NCBI GenBank assembly: GCA_033026295.1 | Contig: CM065168.1 | Location: 25,470,306 to 25,534,305, forward strand | Direction: 5' to 3' | Source of the DNA: Channa striata | Taxonomy: Eukaryota; Chordata; Actinopteri; Anabantiformes; Channidae | Length of the DNA stretch: 64,000 nucleotides | In this document: positions 11,306 to 22,556 of the stretch, piece after piece | Layout: every line of letters begins with the position of its first letter | Position numbering within the stretch: position 1 is the first letter of the stretch | Notes under the pieces: generated by a model | Told to the model about the DNA's origin: nothing | Seen by the model: only the letters and a program-made list of their open reading frames with translations | Databases searched by the model: none | Program-made: the position numbers and the translations under genes

Positions 11306-13500
11306 GTTTTGGTGGAATATTATGTTTTAAAAGTTGTTATTGTATTTTGTGATGGGATTTTCTGTGTTTGTTTTCCATATTTTTTTTCTCTTCAGTTTTG
11401 TGGCGCGTTTTCTGAAAAGCCATGTAAAAAAATGTTTTCTCTGCTGTTGTCTCCTTTTTGTGAAATGAGTGTTGCCCCTATCGGCCACCATTGTATAAGG
11501 CCAATAATTTTTAAAAAAGCCAAGTAATGGACAAAGTCATAACAATGAAGAGTTGGGTTTTGTTTCTAGTATTGAATCGTATTTGTTACTATTACCTGTT
11601 TAATGTGGAATCATTCAGGCAGTGCTGTTAACTCAGTCCAAGTGTGAAATAGAGCAGTAAGGACCTCTGATTTACACCTCACCTGCTCCCCTCTGAATCA
11701 ACAGGTACTGTAGGCTAAATGTAGCCTGACCTAGTGCTAAGCGGTAGGGTTTCTGGCTTCAGTCGACCACACCACAAAGACCAGAGAGTTTTTATATTGC
11801 CAACAGCTTCCATCCACAGCTAATGAACATCTTGTCACTGGATGACAAATTGCAGAGAGAAAATGTGTGTCACGTCGTCATAAAGTATACTCCCACAGAG
11901 CTGTGCAGAGTGCTCCCTTTGGATGTGGGGAATGTGAATCTGTTCTGTTGTGCTGCAGTAAGGCAGACAAAGAGCCGGGACAGGCCCGTCAGCAACTGTG
12001 GGACACACTAAGCATCTGGTGACAGATCCGTCGGGATGCATGACCACTTTACACTGGGCTGACTGTGTGTGGGAGTTTTTACTGCTGACTTAGTGCACAC
12101 CTCAAGAATTCCAGCGCGGTCCTGTCCTTACTAGTAAAACCTGCCTGTGTGCTCGCTTCCATACAGCGATGTGTTTAATTGTCTGTGGTAGGAGCCTATA
12201 AAGCACGAGTGCTCTCTTTTTCCACACCTGTCACATGAAGTAGATGTTCCTCCACAGGCTGTGAAGAAACGCGGACAAAAACCAACATGCTGCGGCATTC
12301 ATGGAACTAATAAAATTGTTTATGGGAATTCAGAGGCTTCGCAAACAAAGTTGGATGATTCATTGCTGATGAATCAACAGAATGATAAAGAAATAGTGCT
12401 CGAAAAGGCCAGAATTTGTGAAAATGATTCCAAATTACAAGATTTTTTGAGCCTGTTCATTTCTGTCCACGGTCAGACAAATCAAGCTTGATATTGTTGT
12501 TCCTTACAAGTGTCTCACAGGAAGTAGCCAGGTTGATCAAAACATGAGACTCAAAATCCTAATTTCACATACTTTCCTTTGACTGTCTTGCCACGCTGTC
12601 TGAGAACATATAATGAATCATGTTATTGTGTGTGGGGCAACTGTGTCACAACTGTAACCCTACACTTTCTGATCTCTTCTAGTTCGGAGCAGTTTAAACC
12701 TGCAAACTGTACAGTTTCGTGAGGATCCATGTGTTAGGTAGACTGTGCACAGACCTATTCACCATTTCCATTGGCCAATAAATGCCTTTGTAAATTGTCA
12801 CTCATACCATGTCTAGACAGTATAACAAATGAATTTTCACATGGAAGGTATGTGTTCAAAATTAGCCTGGGTTCTCATTTATGAGTCATTATGAGTTCAT
12901 GTGTGTAGAATGATGAACAAAAATGATTTATTCATTTCAAATTAAATCCTGTGTCCAAAAATGGCTCCTCCTGCCTATTGCTCAGGTGCTTCCATTGCTC
13001 TCATGGAATAATTTCATGATTGCCACGTCTTCTTAGGGGCTGCAGAGTCAGGCTTAGTTGTGTCCAGTGGTCCAACAATTTTCCACTCCAGAGGTCTAAT
13101 ATGAAATATATGACTATGACTAATAATATAATATAAAACATTGTAGATTTATTGAATCTCAATGCACTAATACATACACTTATTGATTTACCTAACCTTT
13201 CAAGATAGAGTGTAACTGTAGGAAAAACATAAGTCAAACAATACAGAGAAAACTATTTTTGGCTAATACAGTAATAATATTCAATAATATTACAATTACA
13301 GTACAATAATATTCTCCTTCATCTAAAGCTGTTAGGTTCAGTTCAGATGTGATCACAATGTGCTGCACACACTATCTCTGTCCAAGACGTTTGACCCTGT
13401 TGTTTGGACATTTTTGGACATTTCTGAGAGCAGCACTGCAATGTCCATTTTTATGAAACAACATCTTGTAAAACTTTTAGAGACAAACCATTAGCCTAAA
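11306..13500. other. Unassigned intergenic sequence
   Basis: No recognised gene or repeat. Small open frames (11823-12011, 12261-12491, 13001-13237) lack domain signals. Confidence 0.35.
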
Positions 13501-13535
13501 ATATAAATATAAATATAAATATAAATATAAATATA
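13500..13535. repeat. (AAATAT)n short tandem repeat
   Basis: Six tandem copies of a six-base AAATAT unit. Confidence 0.95.
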
Positions 13536-14379
13536 CTTTAAGATAATTCACTAGTGCTTTTACTGCTTTGTCACAACCATCCTCTAGGAATGAACTTGTT
13601 TGGCCTGCTGACATGTCTTTAATTGCTGGGAGTGAAAACATGTTCACTGTTACCTAACTGAAGCCAAACTGGGCAAGATGGTGTAAAGCCCGGACTGTGC
13701 TGCAATAACATCATCATAACTATGGACCTGAACATCCTAGTTAATGACTAGCTCATTGGTCTAAGGGAACCCTGACCCATCCATCACCTCTGCCTCCTTC
13801 TAACACACTGATAATAAAATACTAAAGAAATATATAGTGTTCAGATACTTTGAGAGATATTTTGAACTCAATTAAAACGTTTCAAATGAGACGTTAATCT
13901 TTTAGACTTCAGCTTGGCTGCCAAAGTCTGACCAAACCTCAGACACTTTCTTCTTACCTTAAAACATACAGCAGCTCCACTGGAATCTTGCAACATGTAT
14001 TACTGTCAAATGATGGATGGCAGTTGAAAGTTTAGAATGTCAGCCTTTATCTGATAGTGTTTACACGTTGATATGCACTGTTTGTATCAGGTGCAAAAAG
14101 TATCAGAAAATATTCTAAAGTAAATTTGTAAATTCCAAACTGGCTTTGTGATTTTTAGTGCTGATTAGGGGTTTGTCTTGTAACCAGCATAACTGTATTT
14201 GTAATCTCAAGATAACATTTTAATATGTTCTGTTTTCTTTCAGTGGTGTTTGTGGCTTGGCTTTTTCTTCACAGCTTTATTAGGTAATAGCTTTAGTTCA
14301 CCTAATTTATGGGATCAATACAAAATGTAATTTTGTATGTTGTTTAATGTATCGTATATATCATTTGATCTTGAACTTT
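13536..14379. other. Unassigned sequence
   Basis: No gene or repeat recognised before the minus-strand L2 tail. Confidence 0.35.
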
Positions 14380-15530
14380 TCAACTTTATTTATTTATATA
14401 GCACCAATTTACAACATGGTCATATCAAGGAGCTTTACATTAAAAAGTCAAGACTACACAAACATCTCAAGAAAACCCAACAAATCCCACTTGAGCAAGC
14501 CATAGGCAACAGTGGAGAGGAAAAACTCCCTTTAACGGAAACCTCCAGCAGAACCAGGCTCAGGGTGGGCGGCCATCTGCGTTGACCGGTTGAGCTGAGT
14601 GGAAAGTTAAGAGAGAGAAAAGAACAGAGCAACGAAAGCAACAACACAACATTGGGCAGGTTGGTAGAACCAGTAGCTGTACAATGGAAGACACACAGCT
14701 CCAAAGCTGGGGACACCTGAGGACAGGGACAGAGAGAGGGAAACAGAGAGGGAAAAAGACAACTATGGGACAAAGAAGAGGTAATGTCCTACAGTGGTGG
14801 CATATAAATGTGGGCTGGGAGGAGGAAAGTGTCTCAGTGCATCAAGGGTTGGTCCCCCAGCAGTCTAAGCCTATAGCAGCAGGACTAGAACCAACTATAA
14901 GCTTTGTCAAAGAGGAAGGTTTTGAGCCTAGTCTTAAAAGTAGAGAGGTGTCTGCTTCCTGAATCTGGACTGGGAGCTGGTTCCACAGGAGAGGAGCTTG
15001 ATAGCTAAAGGTTTTGTTTGATATGGTAAAAGGAGATCTTTTAGGTATGATGGGGCTTGATCATTTAGAGCTTTATAGGTAAGAAGAAGGGTTTTAAATT
15101 CTATTCTACATTTAATGGGAAGCCAATGGAGAGAAGCTAATGAAGGTGAAATATGATCTCTCTTACCAATCCCAGTCAGTAATCTTGCTGCAGCATTTTG
15201 GATTAATTGAAGACTTTTAAGAGAGTTACTGGGGCAGCCTGAAAGTAGAGAATTACAGTAGTCCAATCTAGAAGTAACAAATGCATGAACCAGTTTTTTA
15301 GCATCACTTTGAGATAGGATGCTCCTAATTTTGGCAATGTTCCTTAGGTGGAAGAAGGCTGTTCTAGAGATTTCTTTTATGTGTGAGGTAAATGACAAAT
15401 CCTGGTCAAAAAATGACTCTGAGATTCATTGCAGTACTACTGGGGGCCAGAGTTATGTCATCTAAAGTAACAATATGGTTGGAAAACATGTTTCTTAGAC
15501 TTTTACACACAATAACTTCAGTTTTATCTT
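14380..15530 (-). mobile_element. 5'-truncated L2-clade LINE, minus strand
   Basis: Reverse-complement counterpart of the 8499-9643 element. The 3' tail lies at 14380 ('tttatatagcaccaatttac' on the plus strand), then the 3' UTR, then RT C-terminal coding sequence up to about 15530, where the text matches the NSDKTEV block just after the RT active site. The two L2 copies form a roughly 1-kb inverted pair about 4.7 kb apart. Confidence 0.95.
14934..15500 (-). pseudogene. L2 reverse transcriptase C-terminal fragment
   Basis: The open stretch 14934-15398 (154 codons) encodes SFTSHIKEISRTAFFHLRN, IRSILSQSDAKKLVHAF, SRLDYCNSLLSG, LIQNAAARLLTGIGKRD, SLASLHWLPIK and LTYKALNDQAPSYLKDLL. It is less damaged than the 8.5-kb copy: the region is open without frameshift, apart from a deletion that joins LLPYQ directly to TKPLAIKLLS. 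Catalytic RT motifs and the endonuclease are missing. There is no start signal and no host gene role. Confidence 0.9.
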
Positions 15531-15662
15531 ATCTTAAACCCAAGGGATTTACATTGAGGGAACTTGTCTATACTGAAAGGTATTGACATGTTTTAAATGA
15601 TCTTCTGACTTAAATTATTACTAGGTAAAATATTAAGGTCCTATTATAAACCCCGTAAAACA

Positions 15663-15700
15663 GACATGTTTGGATGTTTGTCTAAACATCCAAACATGTC
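15663..15700. repeat. Perfect 17-bp hairpin followed by short direct repeats
   Basis: Arm 15663-15679 (GACATGTTTGGATGTTT) is the exact reverse complement of 15684-15700, with a 4-base loop. It is followed by two ~21-bp direct repeats of the form 'catgtcaaacaYgtctaggg' (about 15695-15738). No promoter, tRNA or miRNA context is evident. Confidence 0.9.
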
Positions 15701-15738
15701 AAACACGTCTAGGGGCATGTCAAACATGTCTAGGGGCA

Positions 15739-18220
15739 TTCTTGAATCCCAATCAAAGAAATCCCAGGTAAACTGGGGTTCACAGGTCTCACAGCTGGCA
15801 GAAACTGGCATAATCCTGTCTTGTTATTTTATGCTGCCTGTAACTTGATGTATTGTTCCCTTGGCTATAAATACCTGAAAGCATGCCAAGTAGAAAACCT
15901 TTATGTGTAAAGTATGTGTAGTTCATACACCACAGAAAAAAGTTTGATGTAAGCCTTGACTGTGTGTAATGTATTATATATTTTCGTAGAAAGTAATCCA
16001 ACAATATAATTTGAAGATGAAACCTAGGTGCACTATAAAATATGTAATGATTCATTCCTCTGTGAGTGCATTTTTTCGCTGTTTTCTACCTAAACCACCA
16101 CAACAACAAAAAAATTAACACCCTTATTATTACTTGAAAGTTATGCGTCCCTGAAAATATGTGATTCAGCTTCTTTTACATAAACACAACAAATGTCTCA
16201 CTTGTCTGAAGCTGGCACAGGACAATTAGAAAAAAGGTAATTTCACACATCCATGTGTTTCCTCAGGCTGAATGCATCCTTCAACGCAAAATAATGTAAA
16301 TGTAATTTTAAGCAGAAAAATGACAACCAGCCACTTGATCCTTTCCTAGATATAAGCCCGGGAGCAAAACCTCCTTTTTTTCTATTAGGAGCTTCATGTG
16401 AAAGCATATTAGCGCTATATGTAGTGGAAGTATCCCAGCCTCAGGAAACGAATCTGGAATTCACCGTTTGTTTAGTGGATAAGAGAGCACTGCCGGTGCT
16501 GCCGGCTACCGCGAGAGGTGGTGCAGAGTTCAGGTGCAGGTAAAACCTGCCTGACAGACTGACCTGGAGCTGTCTGACTGCTGGGAAACCCAAATGGGAG
16601 GGAGTGTGGGGGGGGGCTTGACAGACGATTACAGGAGGGCACACATAAAGGGAACATTGTTCAAAATAGGCCACCTCCTTACCAGCGACTCAGATTGCAG
16701 TTTAACTCTGTTTATAAATTCACTGGTGACCGTGTTGGATTTTTCCTCTAAAGCAGGCAGAAAGTCTCAAATACCAAATTTGAATTATCCATCACAGATA
16801 TTTTAAGCTCCTTGTAACCCCTGACAAACCCGCATTGTAAATGTTCAGTTTCCAGTACAGCGAGCACTGGCTTGCTTCCATTGGTTATCTTCCAAAGTCA
16901 AGCAATTGTTTATTTTTCAAATAAACAAACCTATCTCTTTATGACCCCAGAGGCTGTTGACACTAAAGTATCAGCTTGATCTGCAGGCGTGGTGCTTATC
17001 TTTCTTCTAGATGATAGGGATCTCACTTCAAAGCCAAGCTCAGTGCTTCCTTTCATTACTGCTGAGTTATAAACCTGTAATTAGGTCCAAATTATGTCTA
17101 TTAATAATCTGCATGACATAGGTTGAGAACTTAATAACTTAATACGAAGGTAGGATCGGTGAATGGACATCTCTAAAGACATGATAACTTCAGAAGATGG
17201 TTTGTTTGCCCTCCTTTACAATGAATGGCATGCACCAGGTGTTGAACTTCCTGAATATAGATATTCAGTCTGCCTGTGAAAGGGCTGTCACCCTCCCTCT
17301 CATTACTCAGAAATAGCTCCCTCGGGGTTACCCCTGTCCAGCCAAAGGTAGCACTATGACTGATACACCTACATACTATCCATAACAAATTCAACTTGTC
17401 TTTGTCAACATGCACTTCAGCGTTTGCTCTACTCCAGCCCAAATGAGCAAGTCAATGGTTTTTATGTCTTAAAAGGAAGTTCTTCTTACTTTTTTCTCAA
17501 GAAGACAAAGTTTTCTTTGAAGTCATCCGGTATCAGTTGACCACTGCAGCTTTTCGTTGTAATACTGGATGTGTTAAAGACACCACTTTTTTCAACGTAT
17601 TAGGCATCAGGGGGAAAAAAACTACATCTATTATATTTCATTGGTTCAGCTTTTAAAAAACTGACTTGTTCATGTTTTTAATCAAGCTCACTCTGTTTCC
17701 CTGTGCTTACCCAAGCGGACATATAGTAGCCATGTAAAAGTTCAAAAACAAACATTAGTATACAGTATTTATTGCCAGTGGTGCTGTCAATGCAATAATA
17801 ACGTGTTAAAGCAAATAATTTTTTTCGCAGTAATGTTTTGATGCCTTACATGCAGGTTCTGTTAGGATGAATGGCAGTCTTACCTGTGCAGAGCTCGACT
17901 GTGACAGTGACTGTTTCCCAGCCTTTTCTGAGTGAGTGAGATTAACGGATGTGAAGTTGTGGTTGTGATGTTTCTGATGCAGTTTCTCCCCTGTCTGCCT
18001 CTCTGTTCAATGGAAACTAGGGCAGCTCCTACACACATACATGTGCCAAAATGAGGTATGAGGCATTCAAATGTCAGTGAAAGAAGTTATTTCAGGTCAG
18101 TGTCATTCAATTCATCTTTATTTAAAAAGATTATACATAAAAAAATTAGCTCATTTTGAATTCGATGTAGTGTAGTTTAATCAAAACCATGACGCTTCAA
18201 TATTTGACGCTTGACTTTTC
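15739..18220. other. Unassigned intergenic sequence
   Basis: No recognised gene or repeat. The 16441-16674 and 17173-17442 minus-strand frames show no domain features. Confidence 0.35.
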
Positions 18221-18258
18221 CTTTCTTACTATAGCATGTGGTTGCTATAGTAAGAAAG
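18221..18258. repeat. Perfect 16-bp hairpin
   Basis: CTTTCTTACTATAGCA (18221-18236) pairs exactly with 18243-18258 around a 6-base loop 'tgtggt'. Confidence 0.92.
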
Positions 18259-18489
18259 TGTACGTGCTGTCACTATTTATACCATTTTGTTTTCAGGTTT
18301 CCATTTACTTTATCTAACTTAACTTTTCCCTGAAGTTTTTGTAGCTAACCCTAACTGTTGTCTCATAATGTAACCTTACACTATTAGGGACACCTACTCT
18401 GTGTATATAACAAGAAAGTTATATACACAACAAATGTGTGTATACAAAGTTGTTCCGTAGTGTGATCAGGTGATGCTCCAAGAACGTCC

Positions 18490-18612
18490 AGTACCGACGC
18501 CAACGCGTACCTGTAGTATCAGTACCTAATGCCATTGCTTCCAGGGCGTCAGATAGTGGCGCATCAAATAGTAACGCCAAAGGGTACCTGTTGCATCAGT
18601 ATGATACACCAA
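18490..18612. repeat. Two-copy imperfect direct repeat (~77-bp period)
   Basis: 'gacgccaacgcgtacctg' near 18496 recurs as 'aacgccaaagggtacctg' near 18573. Each is followed by 'tRKYatcagta'. Similar 'gacgctt' text occurs upstream at 18191-18212 and downstream near 18636, so this may be the edge of an old dispersed repeat or minisatellite. Confidence 0.6.
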
Positions 18613-19109
18613 AAGATGAACTAAGCTGCACATTGACGCTTTCGGAAGCCTCATTATAAGGGATTTTTAATTTGAATAAAGAATGGAAAAAAAAAAGTCA
18701 GGAAACTTTATTTTCTGTCACAATGCACCAGGCTTCCAAAAGAAGTCTGAGGTGGAGGAGAAATCAGATTAGTGTTCTGTTGTATCTATATATGCTGACT
18801 TCCAGTAACCAGGTTTCTTGAGTGCAAGTAACTACATTCAAGCAGCACCTAATATTTCTCATTCTTAGTGTATTCAACCCAAGGTTGTATTGATTGCACA
18901 TAAAACGCACATTTTCACAACTCTAGGGATAAAATGGAAGTTTTTACCCATTACAAATATTTTTGGTGTGGATAAGGGTCTTTACTTTAATAATTTTAAA
19001 ATCTTTATTATGATGCATAATGAATTCTCTTTCTCTACACTATGGTTACATACTATATCCAATTTTCACTGAAAAATGTATTTTGAATAAACGTTCCCCA
19101 CATTTTTCT

Positions 19110-19275
19110 GAATGCACGGACATATACACAGACAGACAACCATTCACACCTAAGAACAATTTACAGTTACTAATTAACCTCGCATGCATGTTTTGGACAG
19201 TGGGAGGAAAACCACACAAGCATGCAAAGAACATGCAAAGTCCTCACAGAAAGGCCACAGCGACTGTTCTTTAAG
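19110..19275. repeat. Second copy of the 6.6-kb dispersed repeat
   Basis: 'attcacacctaagaacaatt', 'taattaacctcgcatgcatg', 'ggacagtgggaggaaaacca' and 'cacagaaaggcc' follow the same order as in the 6608-6862 copy. This copy lacks the box B-like end. Confidence 0.75.
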
Positions 19276-19908
19276 TCTTTGTTTGAAAAGAAATGTTTTC
19301 TTGAAATGTTCAGCTTCGAAGTTGGTGTAGTGTTTGGGATGAGGCAGAAGTGGGATCGCAAGGTTTGTGGGTTTATGGTTTTAGAGCACTTTGCAGTTTG
19401 ATTATTTCCCCATGTCTGCATAGTCACAGAAACACATTAAATATCTTCTCACATGTGATTTTACACAGCTTTAGAACAGGCTCATTTTCCAGTTAAACAG
19501 ACAGTTGAAGACATTAAAAATGCTGATAGCATTGTTTTTTTACATAAACTTTCACATGTAAAAAAGTTATTGTAACCATATTGTTAACACTAATGTTAGT
19601 TTTATTAGGGCTGCTAGAAAAATAAATTTCAAAGACAAAACCCACTGTGTCCCCCTCCCATTATCCCACATGGTACAGTCCAAATTGCCAACAACTGTAG
19701 GAGCACGATTATGAAAGTGTTTCCCTCGACTAGGAAGTTGACCTAAAAACTAATAATAATCAGAAATCCTAGTTTTCGATTATAGCATAAGTTCATTTTT
19801 TGTTATCGAATATAAATAAATATTTAAATAAATAAATTCATTTTACATGATTAAAAAGAGAAGTGAAGCTCCCTTACAGTCCCTTTGAGAAAAGTTTCTA
19901 ACCTCAGT

Positions 19909-19948
19909 GGGGTTTACTTAGTTATGTATTAATAACTAAGTAAACCCC
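19909..19948. repeat. Perfect 17-bp hairpin
   Basis: GGGGTTTACTTAGTTAT (19909-19925) is exactly complementary to 19932-19948, with a 6-base loop 'gtatta'. Confidence 0.93.
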
Positions 19949-22013
19949 TTAGTGCTCTAAAATCCAGATAACTAATAAATATGAACTGTATTATTATGGG
20001 GTCAGTCTCTAGAAACTATGTTCATAAATATTTACCTTCCTAAATTACAGTTGGTAGGAGTTTAGCTTATGTATATATTTACTCTGTTCAAACTGCAGCC
20101 CTTTGGTGCGAAGCACAAACATGGCAGCTGTTGTCTCGGCATGGCATAATAATTCCATCCCAAACTGTTGAAAACACTGTGCAAACACAGCGGTTTGGTT
20201 GGGTGTGGGCACAAAGACACCTGGGTCCTGTAGGTTTAATCAAAATGTTGTGGTTTGGCGTAAAATCACTTGTTCCTTAATCATACGCAACATTGCATCA
20301 CTTCCTGTGAATCACACCAACAACAACAGAAAGTTGATTCACACACAAGTCCTCTGCTTTGTTTACCCATCTAGCCCCACTTGCTCTAAACATTTCTGTA
20401 TCTAAAAACTGTGTGACTGTGTCATGTTCATCTGACCATTTTACAGGACAGTCTCACTGATACAGATGTGGAGGGGTGAGTTCAGCATTTCTTCAAATAA
20501 CAACCCTTGATGATATTTAGCACAAACCTACTTGCGCCTGTTTTTGCTGCTAACTTGTGGTGAACAGCTGTTGATGCAATGCCAGGTGATGTGTTTGCTG
20601 TTATTAAGGATCTCTCCTCTCAAAATTAATTCTGTTTCATGTCCTTGTGGTGAGAAACCTCCACCTGCCTCTTAGTGTACATGATTTAAGATCAGCCTTT
20701 GCCTTTATCGCCACTGTTGTCTGTGTGAACTGTATGGAGCTCTGATGTGATACCTGGGTACCATCAGGCTTTATCTTGCTTGTCTTTGTTATCACTTATC
20801 TCTCAGCCACCACGCCACCAATAGTTGAAAGTGACAGTTCTTTCATCGGCCCCTTTGGCAGGAAACAGGAGGTGGGGCTGTGCTTCTATCTATCTGAGTT
20901 TTCCATGATGCGGCACTCCCTCTCTTTGACTGATGAAGACAGCTAAGCAATTTCCCTGCTGTCTGACTCATCCCAGCATGTGAAGACATAATTAGCTTCA
21001 TTTGTTTTCAGCAGTTAGGCAACCTTTGGTTTAGACTGTAAAATTAACCACAAACATTTCTTTTTTTCAATTGCTTCTGCTTGAAAAACAGGGCAGAAGC
21101 ACATCTCGTTATTGTAGATTGGACGATCAGAAGCACTTGATTCGTGTTCACTTGCAAGGCTCCTTCTCTCAGCACATGCAATAATGATGACATTAGTTTA
21201 GCTCCAAAGTGCAGCTATATGCAGGTGATGATGGAACAGATAAATCAACTGCCCTATAATTCCAAACCTTTATGCCATTAAGGCCAGCAGGTGCAGATGT
21301 GAACTGTGACCTCTCTCTCTGCCAACATAACGAACATCTCTATCCCCAAATAACAATGAACTTTGCAGACACTTAATGAATATTCCACTATTCACTCGTG
21401 TTATCACTTTTAACACAGACATAACACCATTCACTCTGCAGAAATACCACTCCAGAGCATTTTTGCTCACATAACTTCATAATAGCTGGCTTTATACTGG
21501 CTGTTCCATTGGATTTGATGTAAGACCAGGTACAGAAAAATAGCAATACCTTTATAACAAGTTCAGTCTTGCTGGTTTTGCAATTCTTTGATATTCAGTT
21601 ATACCAGTATTTGCAGCAGAAGACACTAATAATATATTAAATTAGAAGATACGAGGCCCCAAAGCTGAAAGTCTAACCATCTGGTCAGACCAAGATTGGC
21701 TTAGCTTCCTCTTTCCTTTCTCATGCTCTTAACATCTCCACTCTAGTGGTTTTGGCTCTGATTTGCCTTACAACAGAGTAGAAATGAGAACGTTGTTGTC
21801 ACTCAAGCCTTAGACAGCGACCCTGCACATTACAGTAAGTTCTGCAGCATATTTTGACTAAATATAAATTGGAAAGTTTGTTTAATCCTCCAGTGGATGG
21901 ATTAGATGGAACAAATAAATTAAAAAGCAGTGTTTTAAACTTAATTTCTCTCTCTTACCTATTCTCACTATGCACATTTCCAAATTTCATCTAAATGAAT
22001 CAGTATAATGGGG
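19949..22013. other. Unassigned intergenic sequence
   Basis: No gene recognised. 20690-20960 is compositionally more balanced than its surroundings and repeat-free, so it could be regulatory, but no specific signal supports this. Confidence 0.35.
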
Positions 22014-22281
22014 TGACTGTGGCGAAGTTGGTAGTGTGGTCGTCCACAAATCCTACAGTTGTTGGTTTGATCCCTGGCTCCTCTGGTCACATGTCAAAGT
22101 GTCCTTGAGCAAGACACTGAACCCTGCTTAGTTGCTCCCGGTGAGCGTCGGCCAGCTGCATAGCACCTGTATGAATGTGTGTGTGTTTGAGAGTTTGAAT
22201 GGGTAGATAAGAAGCAGTGTAAAGTGCTTTGAGTTCCAACAGGTAGAAAAGTGCTTTACAAGTGCAGACCATTTATCATAA
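22014..22281 (+). repeat. tRNA-derived SINE, best-preserved copy
   Basis: The head carries a Pol III box A-like stretch 'tggcgaagttggtagtgtgg' and a box B-like 'ggtttgatcc' about 45 bases later. A central conserved domain ('gtccttgagcaagacactga') and a tail 'aaagtgctttgagttccaac' ... 'aagtgcagaccattta' follow. The order is that of teleost tRNA-headed SINEs (AFC/V-SINE-like). A degraded copy lies at 173-402 and a tail-only copy at 54996-55085 on the other strand. Confidence 0.88.
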
Positions 22282-22489
22282 CTTCTGACCAAAAGATTAA
22301 TATATTACAGTGCATTTGTTCCTTCCTCTGGATTCGCAGAGATGAGTGAAGATAAGATAAAGTCCCCAAAAATTGTATTTTATCGTGTCACATGAAGAGT
22401 AAACATACTTTTAAACTTGATCCCAAGGGGAAATTATTTTGGACTTACTACTAGTGGGATAAGGGTCTTTTTAAAAGACGCTTGGCCAC

Positions 22490-22556
22490 GAGAAAATAGC
22501 ACTCAAACCACTGACCCTGTAGTTAGTGGACGACAGCTCTGACAAGTCAGCCACAG
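22490..22556 (-). repeat. Probable tRNA-like SINE head
   Basis: On the minus strand 'ccactgtggctgacttgtca' reads as a box A-like segment, followed 40 bases later by 'cagtggtttgagtgc' as a degraded box B. The body beyond (22330-22490 on the plus strand) is not identifiable. Confidence 0.5.

Noticed and set aside
22014..22090. Functional tRNA gene
   Set aside because: Boxes A and B are present but the cloverleaf does not close, and the sequence continues into a SINE body shared with other copies.
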